Assembly (NCBI RefSeq): GCF_000003815.2
Contig: NC_049985.1
Coordinates: forward strand, 5,934,874-5,998,873
Length of the DNA: 64,000 nt
Direction of reading: 5' to 3'
From: Branchiostoma floridae
Lineage: Eukaryota > Chordata > Leptocardii > Amphioxiformes > Branchiostomatidae
A program made the position numbers and the translations under genes. The notes beneath the pieces are model-generated. The model did not search any database, was not told the DNA's origin, and saw only the letters and a program-made list of their open reading frames with translations. Shown piece by piece: positions 1-11,603 of the stretch. The stretch's first letter is position 1, and each line of letters begins with the position of its first letter.

Positions 1-594
1 TGAAACATCTATGCACCAGTTATAAAAGACAGAATGAATTTATCGTTTGATTATCATATAATCGTTAAGTCTAACTTAGAACTGTCAAATGATTACAAGA
101 TTCTATGTCTGGTTGTACCTTTTGGCACATCTGTGTAGTTATAGAAGACAAAAGAAGACCTGGTCCAAAGAAATTCATTCACTGTACAATTATTATACAA
201 TCTTTTAGTCTTATACTAGCTGTCAAATCATTGCTGCCATATTCTACAATGCATCATTGACTGTCACTGCAGTTTGACTGAATCTTTTGGCTCATCTACT
301 TAATCATAGAAAATAGAAAGACAGAATAAATTATTGCATGATTATCATACAATCATTTAGTCTTGAGATGATAAAATGCAATGTTGAAATTTTAGTGCCG
401 TCTGGCGAAAACATACAAAGAACAAAATCTATTGTGGCATTGACTAGACACAAGAAACATAATTAAGTTTGGTCTTATAATTATATATAATTATAATTAT
501 CTTTGGTCATCAAAATATCATAAAATGTAATATTGATCATCTGCTGGCTGAATCTTTCGGCACATCTGAATACGGTTACAGAAGACAATAGAAG
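1..594. other. AT-rich DNA, no gene seen
   Basis: This stretch holds no convincing open frame or exon. It has a loose internal repetition: phrases such as 'CTGAATCTTT(T/C)GGC', 'ATCATACAATC' and 'AGAAGACA' recur at intervals of roughly 150-250 bp, which suggests an old, decayed tandem array. Confidence 0.4.
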
Positions 595-596
595 TA

Positions 597-1135
597 CGAG
601 GGGTGATCAATAAGTTGTCGGCCTCACCCAGAAATAATAAGCATAACTCAGATTTCGAAGCATATCTTCATAGTTTGATGTCTTTTATCAATATCCCCCA
701 AATTTTCATTGCAGTCATTACTTTCCAGGCATTCGTTTTTTGAAAATTAGACGGTAAGTGGCGAGAAAAACAAGGGTGAACTGTGATCAGACATGTATGT
801 CGAGTTCCCCATGCCGTAAATTCTTTGTCATTAACAAAAGACATTGTCAAAATGTTTGATAATGATTCTCTTCCTATTTCAAGCAGAAAGAAGTGGGTGC
901 ATAACTTCCAGCAGCACAAGTCGACCCGCACACCTCAGGTCGCAGCTCAATTGTCCACATTTTTTTCCTTCTCCCTTACCTAACGTTACTGGGTGTCGCC
1001 TGCAAAGTAATGATCACACTAATTTGAAATTTGGTACACATTCATATAAGACTTTATACTTGACATCTATGCTTCGAAATATAAGTTTTGCTTATCATTT
1101 CTGGGCGAGGCCGAGGAATTATTGATCACCCCTCG
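597..1135 (+). mobile_element. Decayed, internally deleted mariner-type transposon
   Basis: The ends are inverted repeats of about 65-70 bp: the left end starts CGAGGGGTGATCAATAA and the right end is its reverse complement with a few mismatches. A TA dinucleotide lies on each side (595-596 and 1136-1137), the target duplication of Tc1/mariner elements. The element is 539 bp, against about 1.3 kb for a full mariner. Inside, the plus frame at 783-983 contains a stretch resembling the N-terminal helix-turn-helix of mariner transposases (residues reading KKWVHNFQ, compare the family pattern KKWVAEFK). The catalytic part is gone, so it cannot be autonomous. The other open frames here are shadows. 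Confidence 0.8.
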
Positions 1136-1137
1136 TA

Positions 1138-1745
1138 AATACAATTACATTGAAATGTGCTTAAGGGTTAGGCAGTGCAGCATTCAAATTCATGACACTT
1201 CCTTCAAACTAATACTGTAGTTCAGTTGGACTTAGCCAGACATAAATAGTTGCAACCTTGAAATTTATGACACTGTCTTTCAAATAAATCAATGACATTT
1301 CACAAAACTCATTAATATATATTCAATAAGTTCAAGCTAAGGTTGCACAGTCATCATGCTGGCACTGCGAATATTAAAAACTAATATGATTTACTGGGGG
1401 CCACACCCAAATTTTGCGCAAATGAAGCCATAATAGATGCCTTTTGGGGGTCTAATGAAAAGAAGAGGAGTGAACTGCTTCTGACATTTGCAACCGAAAG
1501 ATCGATGCTCCTCAACTCTCCGGCAGTGTGGGACCCGGTGATCCAAGAAATAGATTTTCCACTTCGTAGTCAGCTGAGAAGGTCAAGGTGATGAGGGACT
1601 GAGTTGTAGCTCAGCTGCGACAGGTGTCTGTTTCCAAATGGCAACACACAACACATACTGTGCTGAACTTGTGACTATGTACAAATTTTTGATAATCATT
1701 AATGGATTCTAGATATTAATTGACACAAAGTTGTCCATGCAATTT
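1138..1745. other. Intergenic or intronic DNA, nothing recognised
   Basis: AT-rich DNA with no splice-bounded open frame and no clear repeat structure. Confidence 0.4.
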
Positions 1746-1950
1746 TTTTCTATGCCTTTAATGACAGTTGATCAGTGTCGCCTGCATTTTTCAAACTTTT
1801 GTCCCTGTCCTTGGTGCTGAATCATGTAGCATTATTACGAGTCTTAAACTATATTGCTACTCGATTACTTCCAAGAAAGTGTACTAGTACATGTATTCAT
1901 TGTTTTCAGCGTGTTTGTTTGTCTTGGTATGCGTCTTTTTTCCCCTGCCC
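1746..1950 (+). repeat. Dispersed repeat, copy 1 of 2
   Basis: About 200 bp that recurs near 4884-5084. Shared blocks include CCTGCATTTTTCAAAC, CTTGGTGCTGAATCATGTAG and a GTGTTTGTTTGTC segment followed by TTTCCCCTG. The open frame over it is a by-product of the repeat. Family not recognised. Confidence 0.7.
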
Positions 1951-2295
1951 ACTGAAAATAAAACCATCGGGAACATTTCAGGATTTACAATTACAGTACC
2001 GGTTGATCCAGCAGTTTGACCAGTGGGAGTCTTCTTAAGGAGACAAAGACAGAGTCATCCATCAGCAGAGTCTTTACCCTATCAGTGCTAACCTTTTCTC
2101 ATCAGTCAATGTGCCAGCATTAAAGTTCGCTAGATTACGGGGGTAAGTGTCAGATAAAAAGGTCTTTAATTATGCATTATTGGCATTTCGTGCTCTAGTA
2201 TTGGGTTGATTTCTTCATAATTATTCATTGCGGCTTCTAGTTCCTTTGTGCCCCTGCAATTTGAATACTGATGACATAATCCATGGTTGAAAAGG

Positions 2296-2530
2296 TAAAG
2301 GTAGTCCCATAGCCTTTTTTAAAGGATGTAGGGGCAGTGAGTTGTTGTCCACTATGTCTAGGGCTCAGTATTGGAAGGCAGTGTCCTATCCTCTTTTTGC
2401 ACTGCCTTTTACCTTCCCAACCCAAGTCAAGTACCCATTTATTACACCTGGGTGGAGTGAGGACAGTTAAAAGACCTTTCCCAAGAACACAATGTCTAGC
2501 CAGGAATACTAGGAATAAAACCAAGAGGTC
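2296..2530 (-). mobile_element. tRNA-derived SINE (core family, copy A)
   Basis: Read on the minus strand, a B-box-like TTGGTTTTATTCC is followed by ATTCCTGGCTAGACATTGTG and then the core TTCTTGGGAAAGG and a CCTCACTCCACCCAGGTG block. The order matches the copy at 25046 and the core also occurs at 33540. The tRNA head is degraded where it meets the adjoining minisatellite. Confidence 0.65.
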
Positions 2531-2533
2531 ACT

Positions 2534-2630
2534 GGTTTGATTCCTGGTTTGATTCCTGGTATTCCTGATTGGATTCCTGGTGGTATTCCAGGTATGATTC
2601 CTGGTATTCCGGGTTGGATTCCTGTTATAG
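2534..2630. repeat. Minisatellite of GATTCCTGGT units
   Basis: Roughly eight degenerate copies of GATTCCTGGT or GGTATTCC in higher-order groups of about 15-25 bp. The plus frame reads as an Ile-Pro-Gly-rich peptide and the minus frame as an Asn-Arg-Thr-rich peptide. Both are products of the repeat, not evidence of a gene. Confidence 0.8.
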
Positions 2631-2639
2631 GACAATGTT

Positions 2640-3485
2640 ATACGTCATCTTATAGATCCAGAAAATACAATGCATGTATGTATGTTGTTGCTGATTTCCT
2701 GAGCTTGTATAAAAGATGCATTTATCTATTGATTTCGCTGTCCAGCACACACAGCCAGGGTTGCCCAACTAGCCTGTGGCTATTACAAAGGGCCAGCCCT
2801 GCTGACAGACAAGGACAGTTACAAATGGAAGTTGACATGGACAGGATAAAACATGCATGACTGACATTTGAACATGTACACATATTCAGGGCTGAATACT
2901 CCTGCTGAAATACCAAATTAAAATCCCCCAAACTCCTATCTTGGCCCCTATCTCAGTCAAGGCCAAATACTGAGTGGAGAATCATTGCCTGTCATCACAG
3001 TATTCAGTAAAAGCAATAATGCCATCAGCGCCACCATCTGATACACACTGTCTAAATGGTTCCTCATCTAAGACTTCTAGAAAGTGTCTGAGTCAATCCT
3101 TCTATCAGATCTCATTTTGCTTCTCATTACGGCTGTCTTTACCTGCCGCTGATTTCACTCGCAGCTAATTTTAGTTTCTTAGGTTCAATGTCCTACATCA
3201 ACATGAAGCCATTAGTTGCCAGTCACCTTTCTGCTCTTCAAAGGAACATTAACAGTTAATAACTGCTGTATTTCATTTGTGTTGGATAGAAATGTGTATG
3301 CCTACATTCGTATCAAACATATTAATATATCTTTCATCGATTGTGTGTTTAATGACATGTATTCATGTTTTGGGATACAAATGAGTCATTGTACATATTA
3401 CAACTAGCAAGGAAACTGGATAAATATGGGAATCTGAGATGGCAGACTTCACCCCCTTAGTCATACTGTTTAGCAACCTTTTTAG
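2640..3485. other. Gene-free interval
   Basis: No exon with splice signals was found. Short open frames have no recognisable domain or coding-like composition. Confidence 0.4.
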
Positions 3486-3488
3486 TGC

Positions 3489-3605
3489 CACACACACACA
3501 CACACACACTCACATGCATGCACATGCTCACACACACGCACATGCACACACACACACACACACAGAGACACACACACACACACACACACAAACAAACACA
3601 CACAA
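3489..3605. repeat. (CA)n microsatellite
   Basis: Imperfect CA tract interrupted by CTCACATGCATGCACATG and AGAG. Low-complexity sequence; the His/Thr-rich open frame over it is not a gene. Confidence 0.95.
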
Positions 3606-4883
3606 GCACAGGTAAGCCAGAAACAAAATCTTATTTTGTGGAAAACATTTCTAACACAGTGGCTGACAGAATCAAAGCCAAGTGGAAAAGTTTTGCTTGG
3701 CTTTCATTTTAAAAGCCACTGTTGTTCACAAAGTATTCCACATTATAATTTTTCAAACATACCAAGGACTAAACATTAATTATAGCACAAGGTCACATCT
3801 GCCTTGCCCTAGAAGGTAATTAACTCACCAAAGGCTCTCCTGAACACAAGATTTGTGGTTCTATTCTAAACCTTAAAGCTGTAGAAAGATAGGATCTTTT
3901 TCATGTAAGACCTCATTTGTGAACTAACATTAGTTAAGACAGGGCTAACAAATGGATGTTACTATACTGATGATCACCTTTGACTAGGAGTGTAAGACTT
4001 CTGTAGCATTTTCTTCCTGCTGCGTGTATGGCTGTGCATACATGTAGCTGAAGGGAGTTGATAAGATACTATGAGTAACTGAACAGCTTTCCTGCCAAGA
4101 TACATGTACATGTACCTAAGTCTTGGGCTTTATGAATACCATAAACATTTACTGTGACTAATATTAATACATTGTGTGTGCCTTGTATACGTATATAACT
4201 ACAGTCAAAATAGAGTTTGGCTAGCAATGTGAATAGACCTGGCTATATGCATTTTACACCTAAAGTAACACATCAAATCAAATTATGAATACCATGTATC
4301 AAAGGTAACCTTCCCCCAAAAAAGATTACAAGTCTTAGACTTTGTATACAGCCACAATCCTTTAACACACACCAACACCACAGTTTGTCATAAAATCTTG
4401 ATATACAGTCATGTCCATTTAAATTTAGGTAAACCACGGACTTGCTGACTCCAGGAAGAGAAGCTGCCTATCAATCGTAATCATGACAACTTGAGAAAGG
4501 TCTGGGTTGGCTTTCAATTTACCGAAGTACTTATAGAATAGCAGGAAGACACTTACTGTGAAGATGGAGTACCGAGTTTTAATCTATTGCTGTGGTCTCT
4601 ATATACATGTCTCTGTACCTTAGAAGTCTCCAGAGTGTCTGTTAGACTGATACTATGACTTGGGTAAAGAGTGCTTCTCAATGTTTTATTCAGGAAAGTT
4701 TTCGTGGGCAACACAAGTACACCAGAATTTCCTCCTTGTTACAAGGCTATCTATTAAGGCTATTTCATTACAAATTAGCGCATAAACGCAATGACTTTTT
4801 ACACTCATACTTAACATAGTTTCTTAAATAATCATCATGCACTCGAGATGTAAACTGACTCAGAAAGTTACTCGTGCAAGATC
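3606..4883. other. Gene-free interval
   Basis: AT-rich DNA. The only pattern noted is TACATGTA at 4039, 4101 and 4107, the last two overlapping, and a short hairpin near 3676-3706 (AAAGCCAAG / CTTGGCTTT). Confidence 0.4.
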
Positions 4884-5084
4884 TTTTCTATGCCTGTTAC
4901 CATTGTTTGATTAGTGTCACCTGCATTTTTCAAACCTTTGCCTCTGTCCTTGGTGCTGAATCATGTAGCATTATTATGATTATTGTGCTACATAATTACC
5001 TTCCAGAAACTATTTATTGTTCTGTGTGTTTGTTTGTCGGTCTCGTTGTGTGTTCAAATTCGTTTCCCCTGGCCTGAAATCCAT
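4884..5084 (+). repeat. Dispersed repeat, copy 2 of 2
   Basis: Second copy of the repeat at 1746-1950, same orientation, about 3.1 kb away. The first 110 bp are the best conserved. Confidence 0.7.
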
Positions 5085-6134
5085 GTCAACTTCAAAGAAG
5101 AAATGTAGGTCTCATTCTTGACAATCTGGCCTTCAATTTTCTCACAGCTGCCTAACCCCACAAGCTATACAACTTTGGTTCCCTTCCAAAAGCCTCTCCT
5201 AGAAGATGGAGCATTAGAGAAGAGCGTTACATCCATCATACATCTATTCCGACGCCTCGGATAACTCAATTACCTGGGATCCTATTGAACTGATTCCACA
5301 GTGTTTTCTTATCATTGGTGACTAATACTTCTTTATCCCTGCGGATGACAACATCAGATGTTTAAGAATGGAAGCAATGTCAGTTGTCTAATAGACTTCT
5401 GTCTTTGGCAGTTCCAGTCTAGTGCACAACATGAGGATCATCTTCACGGAAGATGAAACTTCCATGCATATCAAAATTCCTATACATAGTTAAATTTCAA
5501 TTATTTCCACTTGGCTGAACACCTTCAAACATGTCAGAAACAAGGTGCAGAATGATTGCTTTGTGAGTGGCAAGTTTGGAAATGGAGAGATCGGGAAATC
5601 TGACATTTAAATTGCAAAGCATGCCTGTTATACTGCAGTGGTGCATGAATTACCGGCCAATAACGTTTCAATGGACACTGGACACTGAACAGGACTACTT
5701 TGTAAGAGGTATAAAGGAGGCTATATACATCATGGCACTCCAGCCATCACTGAACAGAGACTTGGGGTGTTATAAACTTCCTGGCACGTTTGTCCAATTG
5801 TTGACATTATGCATCTGAAAGATCACGTGTTAATAAGATCACGAGTTTACGTTCTGAAGTGCATGTGATTAGTCATCAATACTGATCCTGAAGGAGCAAC
5901 AGTAGTCATTGAAAATTTGATCCATGTACACCTTTGTGTTGCAAGAAAGTTAAGCATTGTACAATAATCTGCTCTTCTTTGATCAGCCTCTTATAAATTT
6001 TAGCTAAGTGTCTTCTTAATTCCTATTTTAGCTAAGTGTCCTCTCACATATATTGTTAGTCAGCTGGTAGTTCTGTGCCGTGTGTAAGGCGGATGTTCCA
6101 TTTTGTAAGTCACTGGTACGACGGTAACGGCTAA

Positions 6135-6209
6135 GGGGTAACGTCAGGAAATCCAACCTGCAATCTACTGTATGCAAAAAGGCACTCTACCCAGTAGGCT
6201 ATTGCTGTG
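6135..6209 (-). mobile_element. tRNA-like SINE head
   Basis: On the minus strand an A-box-like TAGCCTACTGGGTAG is followed about 40 bases later by a B-box-like GCAGGTTGGATTTCC, the spacing of a tRNA-derived pol III promoter. There is no intact cloverleaf, so this is a SINE fragment, not a tRNA gene. Confidence 0.5.
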
Positions 6210-6499
6210 TTATGTTCAACTTTGTATATGCATGTGCTAGTTTGTCACAAGCACCACCCACAGCGTGCCTCACTACCATGAAGAAATAAATGCCGATCAT
6301 TCCTACATCCTTTCTTGACCCCATATATTATGGACCCTTATATCATACAATATGTATAATATGCTTTCTATAGTGTTGACGTCGCTTACGTCATAGTTCA
6401 ATGTTTCATGAACTTAGATACATGATTTGTGACACAACAAAGATATGCAAACTTCAAACAGCATATCATGATACCAATGTCTATTATAGTAGATCCCAC

Positions 6500-7646
6500 A
6501 GTAACTCATGCAAGGAATGGCACCTTTCATCTAAAATTCTTTGAAGGGGTAGAATTCAAAATGATTTCTGAGCGGCAAAGGGCAGGACAGCATTAAATGA
6601 TGTGAGCGCTATTTTGAGGATGGGGTAACTGCACCATTCAACATGTATATCCTTCCATCGAATTCTTCTTCAATCCTTAAACTGTACAATGTATAATGAT
6701 TTGTATGGAATGATACAGATGTCTTTCATCTAAAACTCTTTGAAGGAGGGGAGTTCAAAATGATTTGTGAGCGGTAGAGCGAAAGACAGCATTAAATTAT
6801 GTGAGCGTCCTTTTGAGGATGGGGTAACTGCGCTGTTCTAAATCCTTCCATTCATTTCTTAAGTGGATGAAAGGGCAGCATTAAATGATGCGGCAGTCCC
6901 TTTGGAGAATGGGTAAACCGTGCCATTCTTAAGACTTTCATTCAATCATTTCTTAAATCGTACAAGGAATGACAACATCACATGGAATGATACAGATGTC
7001 TTTCATATAAAACTCTTTCAAGATTTGTGAGCAGTGGTTGGAAGGGCAGCATTAAATGATGCGGCAGTCCCTTTGGAGAATGGGCAAACCGTGCTATTCT
7101 TGATACTCCAATTCAATATTTCCTCACTTCTTAAATCGTACAAGGAATAACAACATCGCATGAAACGATACAGATGTCCTTTATATAAAACTCTTTCAAG
7201 ATTTGTGAGCATTGGATGGAATGGCAGCATTAAATGATGCGGCAGTCTCTTTGGAGAATGGGCAAAACGTGCCGTTCTTAATACTTCCATTCAAAAAATT
7301 TTTCATTTCTTAAATCGCACAAGGAATGAAAACATCACATGGAACGATACAGATGTCTTTCATATAAAACTCTTTCAAGATTTGTGAGCATTGGATAGAA
7401 GGACAGGTGCGGCAGTCTCTTTGGAAAATGGGTAAAACGTGCCATTCTTAATACTTCCATTCAATATTTCTTCATTTCTTAAATTGTACAATGAATTATG
7501 ACATTGCATGGAATGATACAGATGAGTGTCTTTCATCCAAAAATCTTTCAAGATGTAAAATTTGTGAAGATTTGTGAGCATTGGATGGAAGGGCAGCATT
7601 AAATGATGCGGCAGTCCTTTTGGAGAATGGGTAAACCGTGCCGTTT
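6500..7646. repeat. Tandem array, about 178-bp unit, 6-7 copies
   Basis: The landmark GATACAGAT occurs at 6712, 6989, 7167, 7346 and 7514, and a GCAGCATTAAATGATG block recurs between them. Spacing is about 178 bp in the regular right half; one short unit lies near 6866 and the leftmost units are more diverged. Minus-strand open frames within it are repeat artefacts. Confidence 0.9.
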
Positions 7647-7873
7647 GCGTGATAAAGCATTAATGTGATCTAGAAGACAGTGGGGGAGGTCAGAAGTGAC
7701 AGTGATTCATGCAGTTCTATTATATACGACATAAGATGCTCTTTTCATAAAGACCTTAAAGTTCAGATCTAACAGCAAGGAGATGGATCTTGTACTGTGT
7801 CTATCCTTAAAGGTGGCAGAAAAAGGTGAGATGCAGAGATGAGTGGATTTGCTAGGAGCTAAACTTTAAGCAC

Positions 7874-7941
7874 ATCACTTGTTTATCAGAGTTTAATGCT
7901 CATGAAAATCACTTGTTTATCAGAGTTTAATGCTCATGAAA
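7874..7941. repeat. 34-bp perfect tandem duplication
   Basis: CACTTGTTTATCAGAG followed by TTTAATGCTCATGAAA occurs twice with a 34-bp period and almost no divergence, which implies a recent event. Confidence 0.9.
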
Positions 7942-8582
7942 CATTTTGCATTCAGAATCTGTATGTTTGGTTGTGACAACTCGACATATTTTAGGAACCG
8001 GTTGAAAGGGGGAACACAGATCTACCAGCCATTGGGTTGTTGGACTGAACCATTGTGAAATTTTGGGTTGTAGGATAACAAGGGAATATCCTCAGACTAT
8101 TATCAACATCCTGTAGCTGTTTATCGCCTTATTGCAACAAAAACATTAAATTTGGTACCTGTGTATTCTTCTGCTCACAATGTGTTAATTGAGTCTCAAA
8201 CACAAACTTCACAATTTTCATAATATCAATAATTCTTTCATCAGTCTGGTAAGGAAGCACACACAATCATCCCATTATATTGTAATTGCTTAACATTAAC
8301 TTCCTACACAGTTGATATAATGACATATTTTCATCAGGTTTCAAATTGATAGCTATGACTAGTGTAAGTGGTGCAGCATATTGCAGCAGTTAATGAGTGC
8401 ATGTACAACATAAATGATGACATGTTCAATCATATGCAGTACCACAACTCCTCTAACTTCTGGGTTTGAAGCAATAACTCTTGGGTATAAAATTTTATTC
8501 CAGATCATGTGCCCAGGTGCTGTCTTGTATTGGTTACAGCAGAATCAATCACATATCAAGATAAAAGGCAATTTTGTAACAG

Positions 8583-8933
8583 GACTCTGGTTTCCACGGT
8601 ATCCAATTTGTCCTTTATTTTGAGCATCTAAAGTATTTTGGCTATCGTATTCCGTTTTGATGAGTATCAATGGGCAATACAGAAATCACTTAAAGGGTGC
8701 AGGCACTGCAGCGATAGCCTAGTGGGTGGATTGCCTGTTTGGCATGCGGTACCCTGGTAGCAGGTTTGATTCTCTATCAGACCAATACTGAAGACTTAAG
8801 AAATGGTACTTTAAATTCATACACTTAGTATTCAGCACTTATGGGAAGAGTATAAGGGTTGAACACACCAGTGAACTTAGCCAACTGCTGTAGTATTATC
8901 TGTGCTTGCACAGTGGTGTGGCCTAAGGGCTAA
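8583..8933 (+). mobile_element. SINE-containing unit, tandem copy 1
   Basis: A 351-bp unit carrying a tRNA-like pol III promoter: GATAGCCTAGTGGGTGG (A box) near 8713 and CAGGTTTGATTC (B box) near 8761. The unit ends GTGTGGCCTAAGGGCTAAG and is followed directly by a second copy. Confidence 0.7.
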
Positions 8934-9279
8934 GACTCTGGTTTCCACAGTTTCCAATTTGTCCTTTATTTTGAACATCAAGAGAATTCTGGCTATCATA
9001 TTCTGTTTTGATGAGCACCAATGAGCAATACAGAAATCACTTAGAGGGTGCAGTCACTGCAGTGATAGCCTATATAGCTAGTGGGTGGATTTCTTGCTTG
9101 GCATGCAGTAGGCAGTATGTCCGATTCTCTGACCAAACCAAAGACTTATGAAATTGTTCCTTCATACCTAGTATTCTGCACTTATGGGAAGAGTATGGGG
9201 GTTGAACACACCAGTGAACTTAAGCCAACTGCTGTTACAGTTATCTGTGCTTGCAAAGTGGTGTGGCCCAAGGGCTAAG
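8934..9279 (+). mobile_element. SINE-containing unit, tandem copy 2
   Basis: Head-to-tail copy of the preceding unit. Its A-box region carries a small insertion (TATATAGC, near 9070) and its B box is weakened to GTCCGATTCTC. The shared breakpoints suggest duplication of an existing SINE and its flank rather than two independent insertions. Confidence 0.7.
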
Positions 9280-9518
9280 GAAAAGGAAACCCCTACATTT
9301 GTACTTCTTACTTGCTATACTTATATGCTACATTTCAAATCAGGTCTATACTGTATACACATTGTATAAAAGTCATGTAAATGTGTGTAATTTTGCCTTG
9401 AATATTAGCATCATGGAACAGCATTTGATAATTAATGAAGTACATGTATCCTGAACAGTACAGGTACATGTACATACTCATTGCACCCACGCAAGATGGC
9501 AAATTTATGCCCGACGAT

Positions 9519-9931
9519 AGGTCAAAATTGCTACGTGTTACACAGCTGCGGTGAAGACTAATGCCCCCTATTGCCGCAACAATTGCTTCCCTAGTACCAA
9601 CTGGGGAACAATAATCCACGCTACATTATTCCACAGGAGCCTTTTACATCTAACGAGTCTTAGGAGGGGTCAAAGTATGGGAAATTTCCTTGCGGACGGA
9701 ATGAAGCCAAATCCGTCATTTTCCACGTTCTGAAAAAATCAATACGGGCGTATTACGATATTTAGGTCAAGACGTGGTCGTGAACAGAATTGTTTTCTGC
9801 TTCCTTGCGTCGCGCTATTTATAATAATTTTGTGGGGGATGATGCATGGTAGCTGTACACTGACCTTTGTGCATTATAGGTCAAAAGTCAGGGTCTATCC
9901 GCCGGGGAGATTGACTGGCCATGATTGACCT
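9519..9931. promoter_or_regulatory. Cluster of nuclear-receptor half-sites
   Basis: Exact AGGTCA or TGACCT hexamers lie at 9519, 9764, 9861 (reverse), 9878 and 9926 (reverse), with GGGTCAAAG at 9667. The DNA is more CpG-rich than its flanks. Two sites (9861 and 9878) form an everted repeat with an 11-bp gap. AGGTCA is the known core half-site of nuclear receptors; a regulatory role here is an inference. Confidence 0.35.
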
Positions 9932-10754
9932 TTCAGGATGCCGTGCAATCTACCGCACCCATCACGGTGTGACACATAAAGGTCTAATACTTGTAGGTTG
10001 AGATATACATCCAAGTTCATGTACATGTACAAGGGAAGCTGTAGCGTTCATGGTCTTGGTGATAAATCACTGTAAGGTAGTGGACTCTACCTGAGATGTT
10101 AGTAGTAGTAGATTCATACGGTGTATTACAGCACTGCTGGGGTTATACCACGATCATGTTAGACTGTGTACTAAATCTCTTCATCTTATTCTTCTTGTGA
10201 TTGCCAAACCCCATTTGGTTGAGGACTCAGGCACTGGGGTGAGGGGATCATCTTGGTGCAGGTGCAGGTGGCTTGTGGCTGGCTGGTAATTGGTGGCTAG
10301 TTTTCAAACAGGTCAGACAGCACACACAATGTACTTTTAAAGTTTAAAGCCGCCATTACACTGATAATGACGTTCCACCAAACTTGTTGATGGCCAGAGG
10401 GTCGTTGCGTGTCATTGAATTGCCAGAGAGTCAAGCTTATTTTCACTATTTTATCGTATTACATGGGCAGGGATCAGTAATCTGCTAACATCTGCTGAAC
10501 TCTAATAGTCCTGCAGTGATGTACAAGACATCGGTGGTAACTCTGAAGTTTGCTGACCGATGTGATGAGCTGAGTGATGCCAGCTAAGGCCTACGTCACA
10601 TTTCCAAACCAGCGCCACATCCGGCAGCTTTCAGGAACGAAAAGTATGATATAATAGATGTCAAACTACACATGATGTAGAGAGAATAGTGGTGGGCGTT
10701 ATTTGTGTACGTAAAATTTTACGTAATACATACATTTCTATTTTTCGTTTCCAG

Positions 10755-11461
10755 AAACATCCCGGCCAGGCCCCAGTTTAGAAATGTGACTTAAGCCGAA
10801 AAGGGAGAGCTTGTCCTGGGAGGTTCCAAACAAGGGGGATTGGTAAAAGGAGTGTTCAAAAAGGGACAGAGTGTCTCCTCTACTTTTTTGCACTTTACCT
10901 TGCACGGTATCTTGTGAAAGAATACAACACTTTGAGCATGTCATGGCATACTGGCAGCTAAAGAGAGTTTGTCCCGGGAGTTTCCACTAAAATAAGGAGA
11001 TTTGGTAAAAGGAGTGTTTAAAAAAGGGACGGTGTGTTTCTCACTAATGACTTCTTCACTATTTTGCACTTTGTAGCCTGTGAAAGTAAACAACACTTTG
11101 AGAGGGTGATGGCATACTGACAGCGAAGGGGAGAGTTTGTCCTGGGAGTTCCCAAAACAAGGGGGTTTGGTAAAAGGAGTGTTAGAAAAGGGACAAACTC
11201 ACAAAGGGTCACTAATAACCTCTCCACTATTTTGCACTTTGTACCTGATGGAAGTAGAGTGGTTGGACATCCAACAACCACCTTTTGAAAGTAAACTTTG
11301 ATGTCATACTGACCTCTTGAGAGAGTTTGTCCTGGGAGTTTCCACTAAAACAAGGGGGTTTGGTAAAAGGAAGGTTAGAAGAAGGGACAGTCTGTTTTTC
11401 ACTAATGACTTTTGAACTTCGTACATTGTGAAAGTAAACAACACTTTGATGTTATACTGAC
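10755..11461. repeat. Tandem array of 158-190 bp units abutting a splice donor
   Basis: TTGTCC(T/C)GGG landmarks lie at 10811, 10969, 11137 and 11327, with shared GGTAAAAGGA and ACACTTTGA blocks. The units contain degenerate minus-strand copies of the adjacent exon's donor: the unit ending near 11327 reads CTCAAGAG followed by GTCAGTATG, like the true exon end at 11462. The array therefore lies in the downstream intron and its unit crosses the exon/intron junction. Confidence 0.85.
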
Positions 11462-11601
11462 CTCTTGAGAGGTTTAGTTGAGAACTTGAGCCTGTGATGC
11501 TGGATCCTGTTGCTGACCACGGCCACCACGGGAGACGGGTCCAGACAGAGCGGCTCGGCCGTGGCCAGGACCAGCTGCTTCTCTAACTCATGCTTGTCGT
11601 C
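11462..11601 (-). CDS. SUPT20H: SPT20 homolog, internal exon (SAGA subunit)
   Basis: This 140-nt exon is bounded on the minus strand by the acceptor CTCTCTCCAG and the donor AG/GTCAGTAT. It starts in phase 0 and encodes 46 codons plus two bases. The peptide contains LATAEPLCLDPSP, then a VSNR motif and KPLKR, matching the strongly conserved region after the SEP domain of SPT20/SUPT20H, where the human protein has the same ATAEPLCLDPS block. SPT20 is a structural subunit of the SAGA histone acetyltransferase co-activator, acting in the nucleus. High GC at third positions contrasts with the AT-rich surroundings. Its donor end is copied in the neighbouring minisatellite. Downstream exons would lie at lower coordinates and were not found; only part of the gene is visible. 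Confidence 0.82.
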
Positions 11602-11603
11602 CT

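Noticed and set aside
2237-2635. Ile-Pro-Gly or Asn-Arg-Thr repeat peptides
   Set aside because: They are translations of a minisatellite on either strand.
6500-7646. CRISPR array
   Set aside because: The repeated units are contiguous, about 178 bp and variable, with no short direct repeats separated by unique spacers; the DNA is animal.
8713-8775. tRNA gene
   Set aside because: A and B boxes are present, but the stem pairs are broken and the unit is repeated with a SINE body, so this is a SINE head. The same holds at 6135, 25046, 33670 and 48430.
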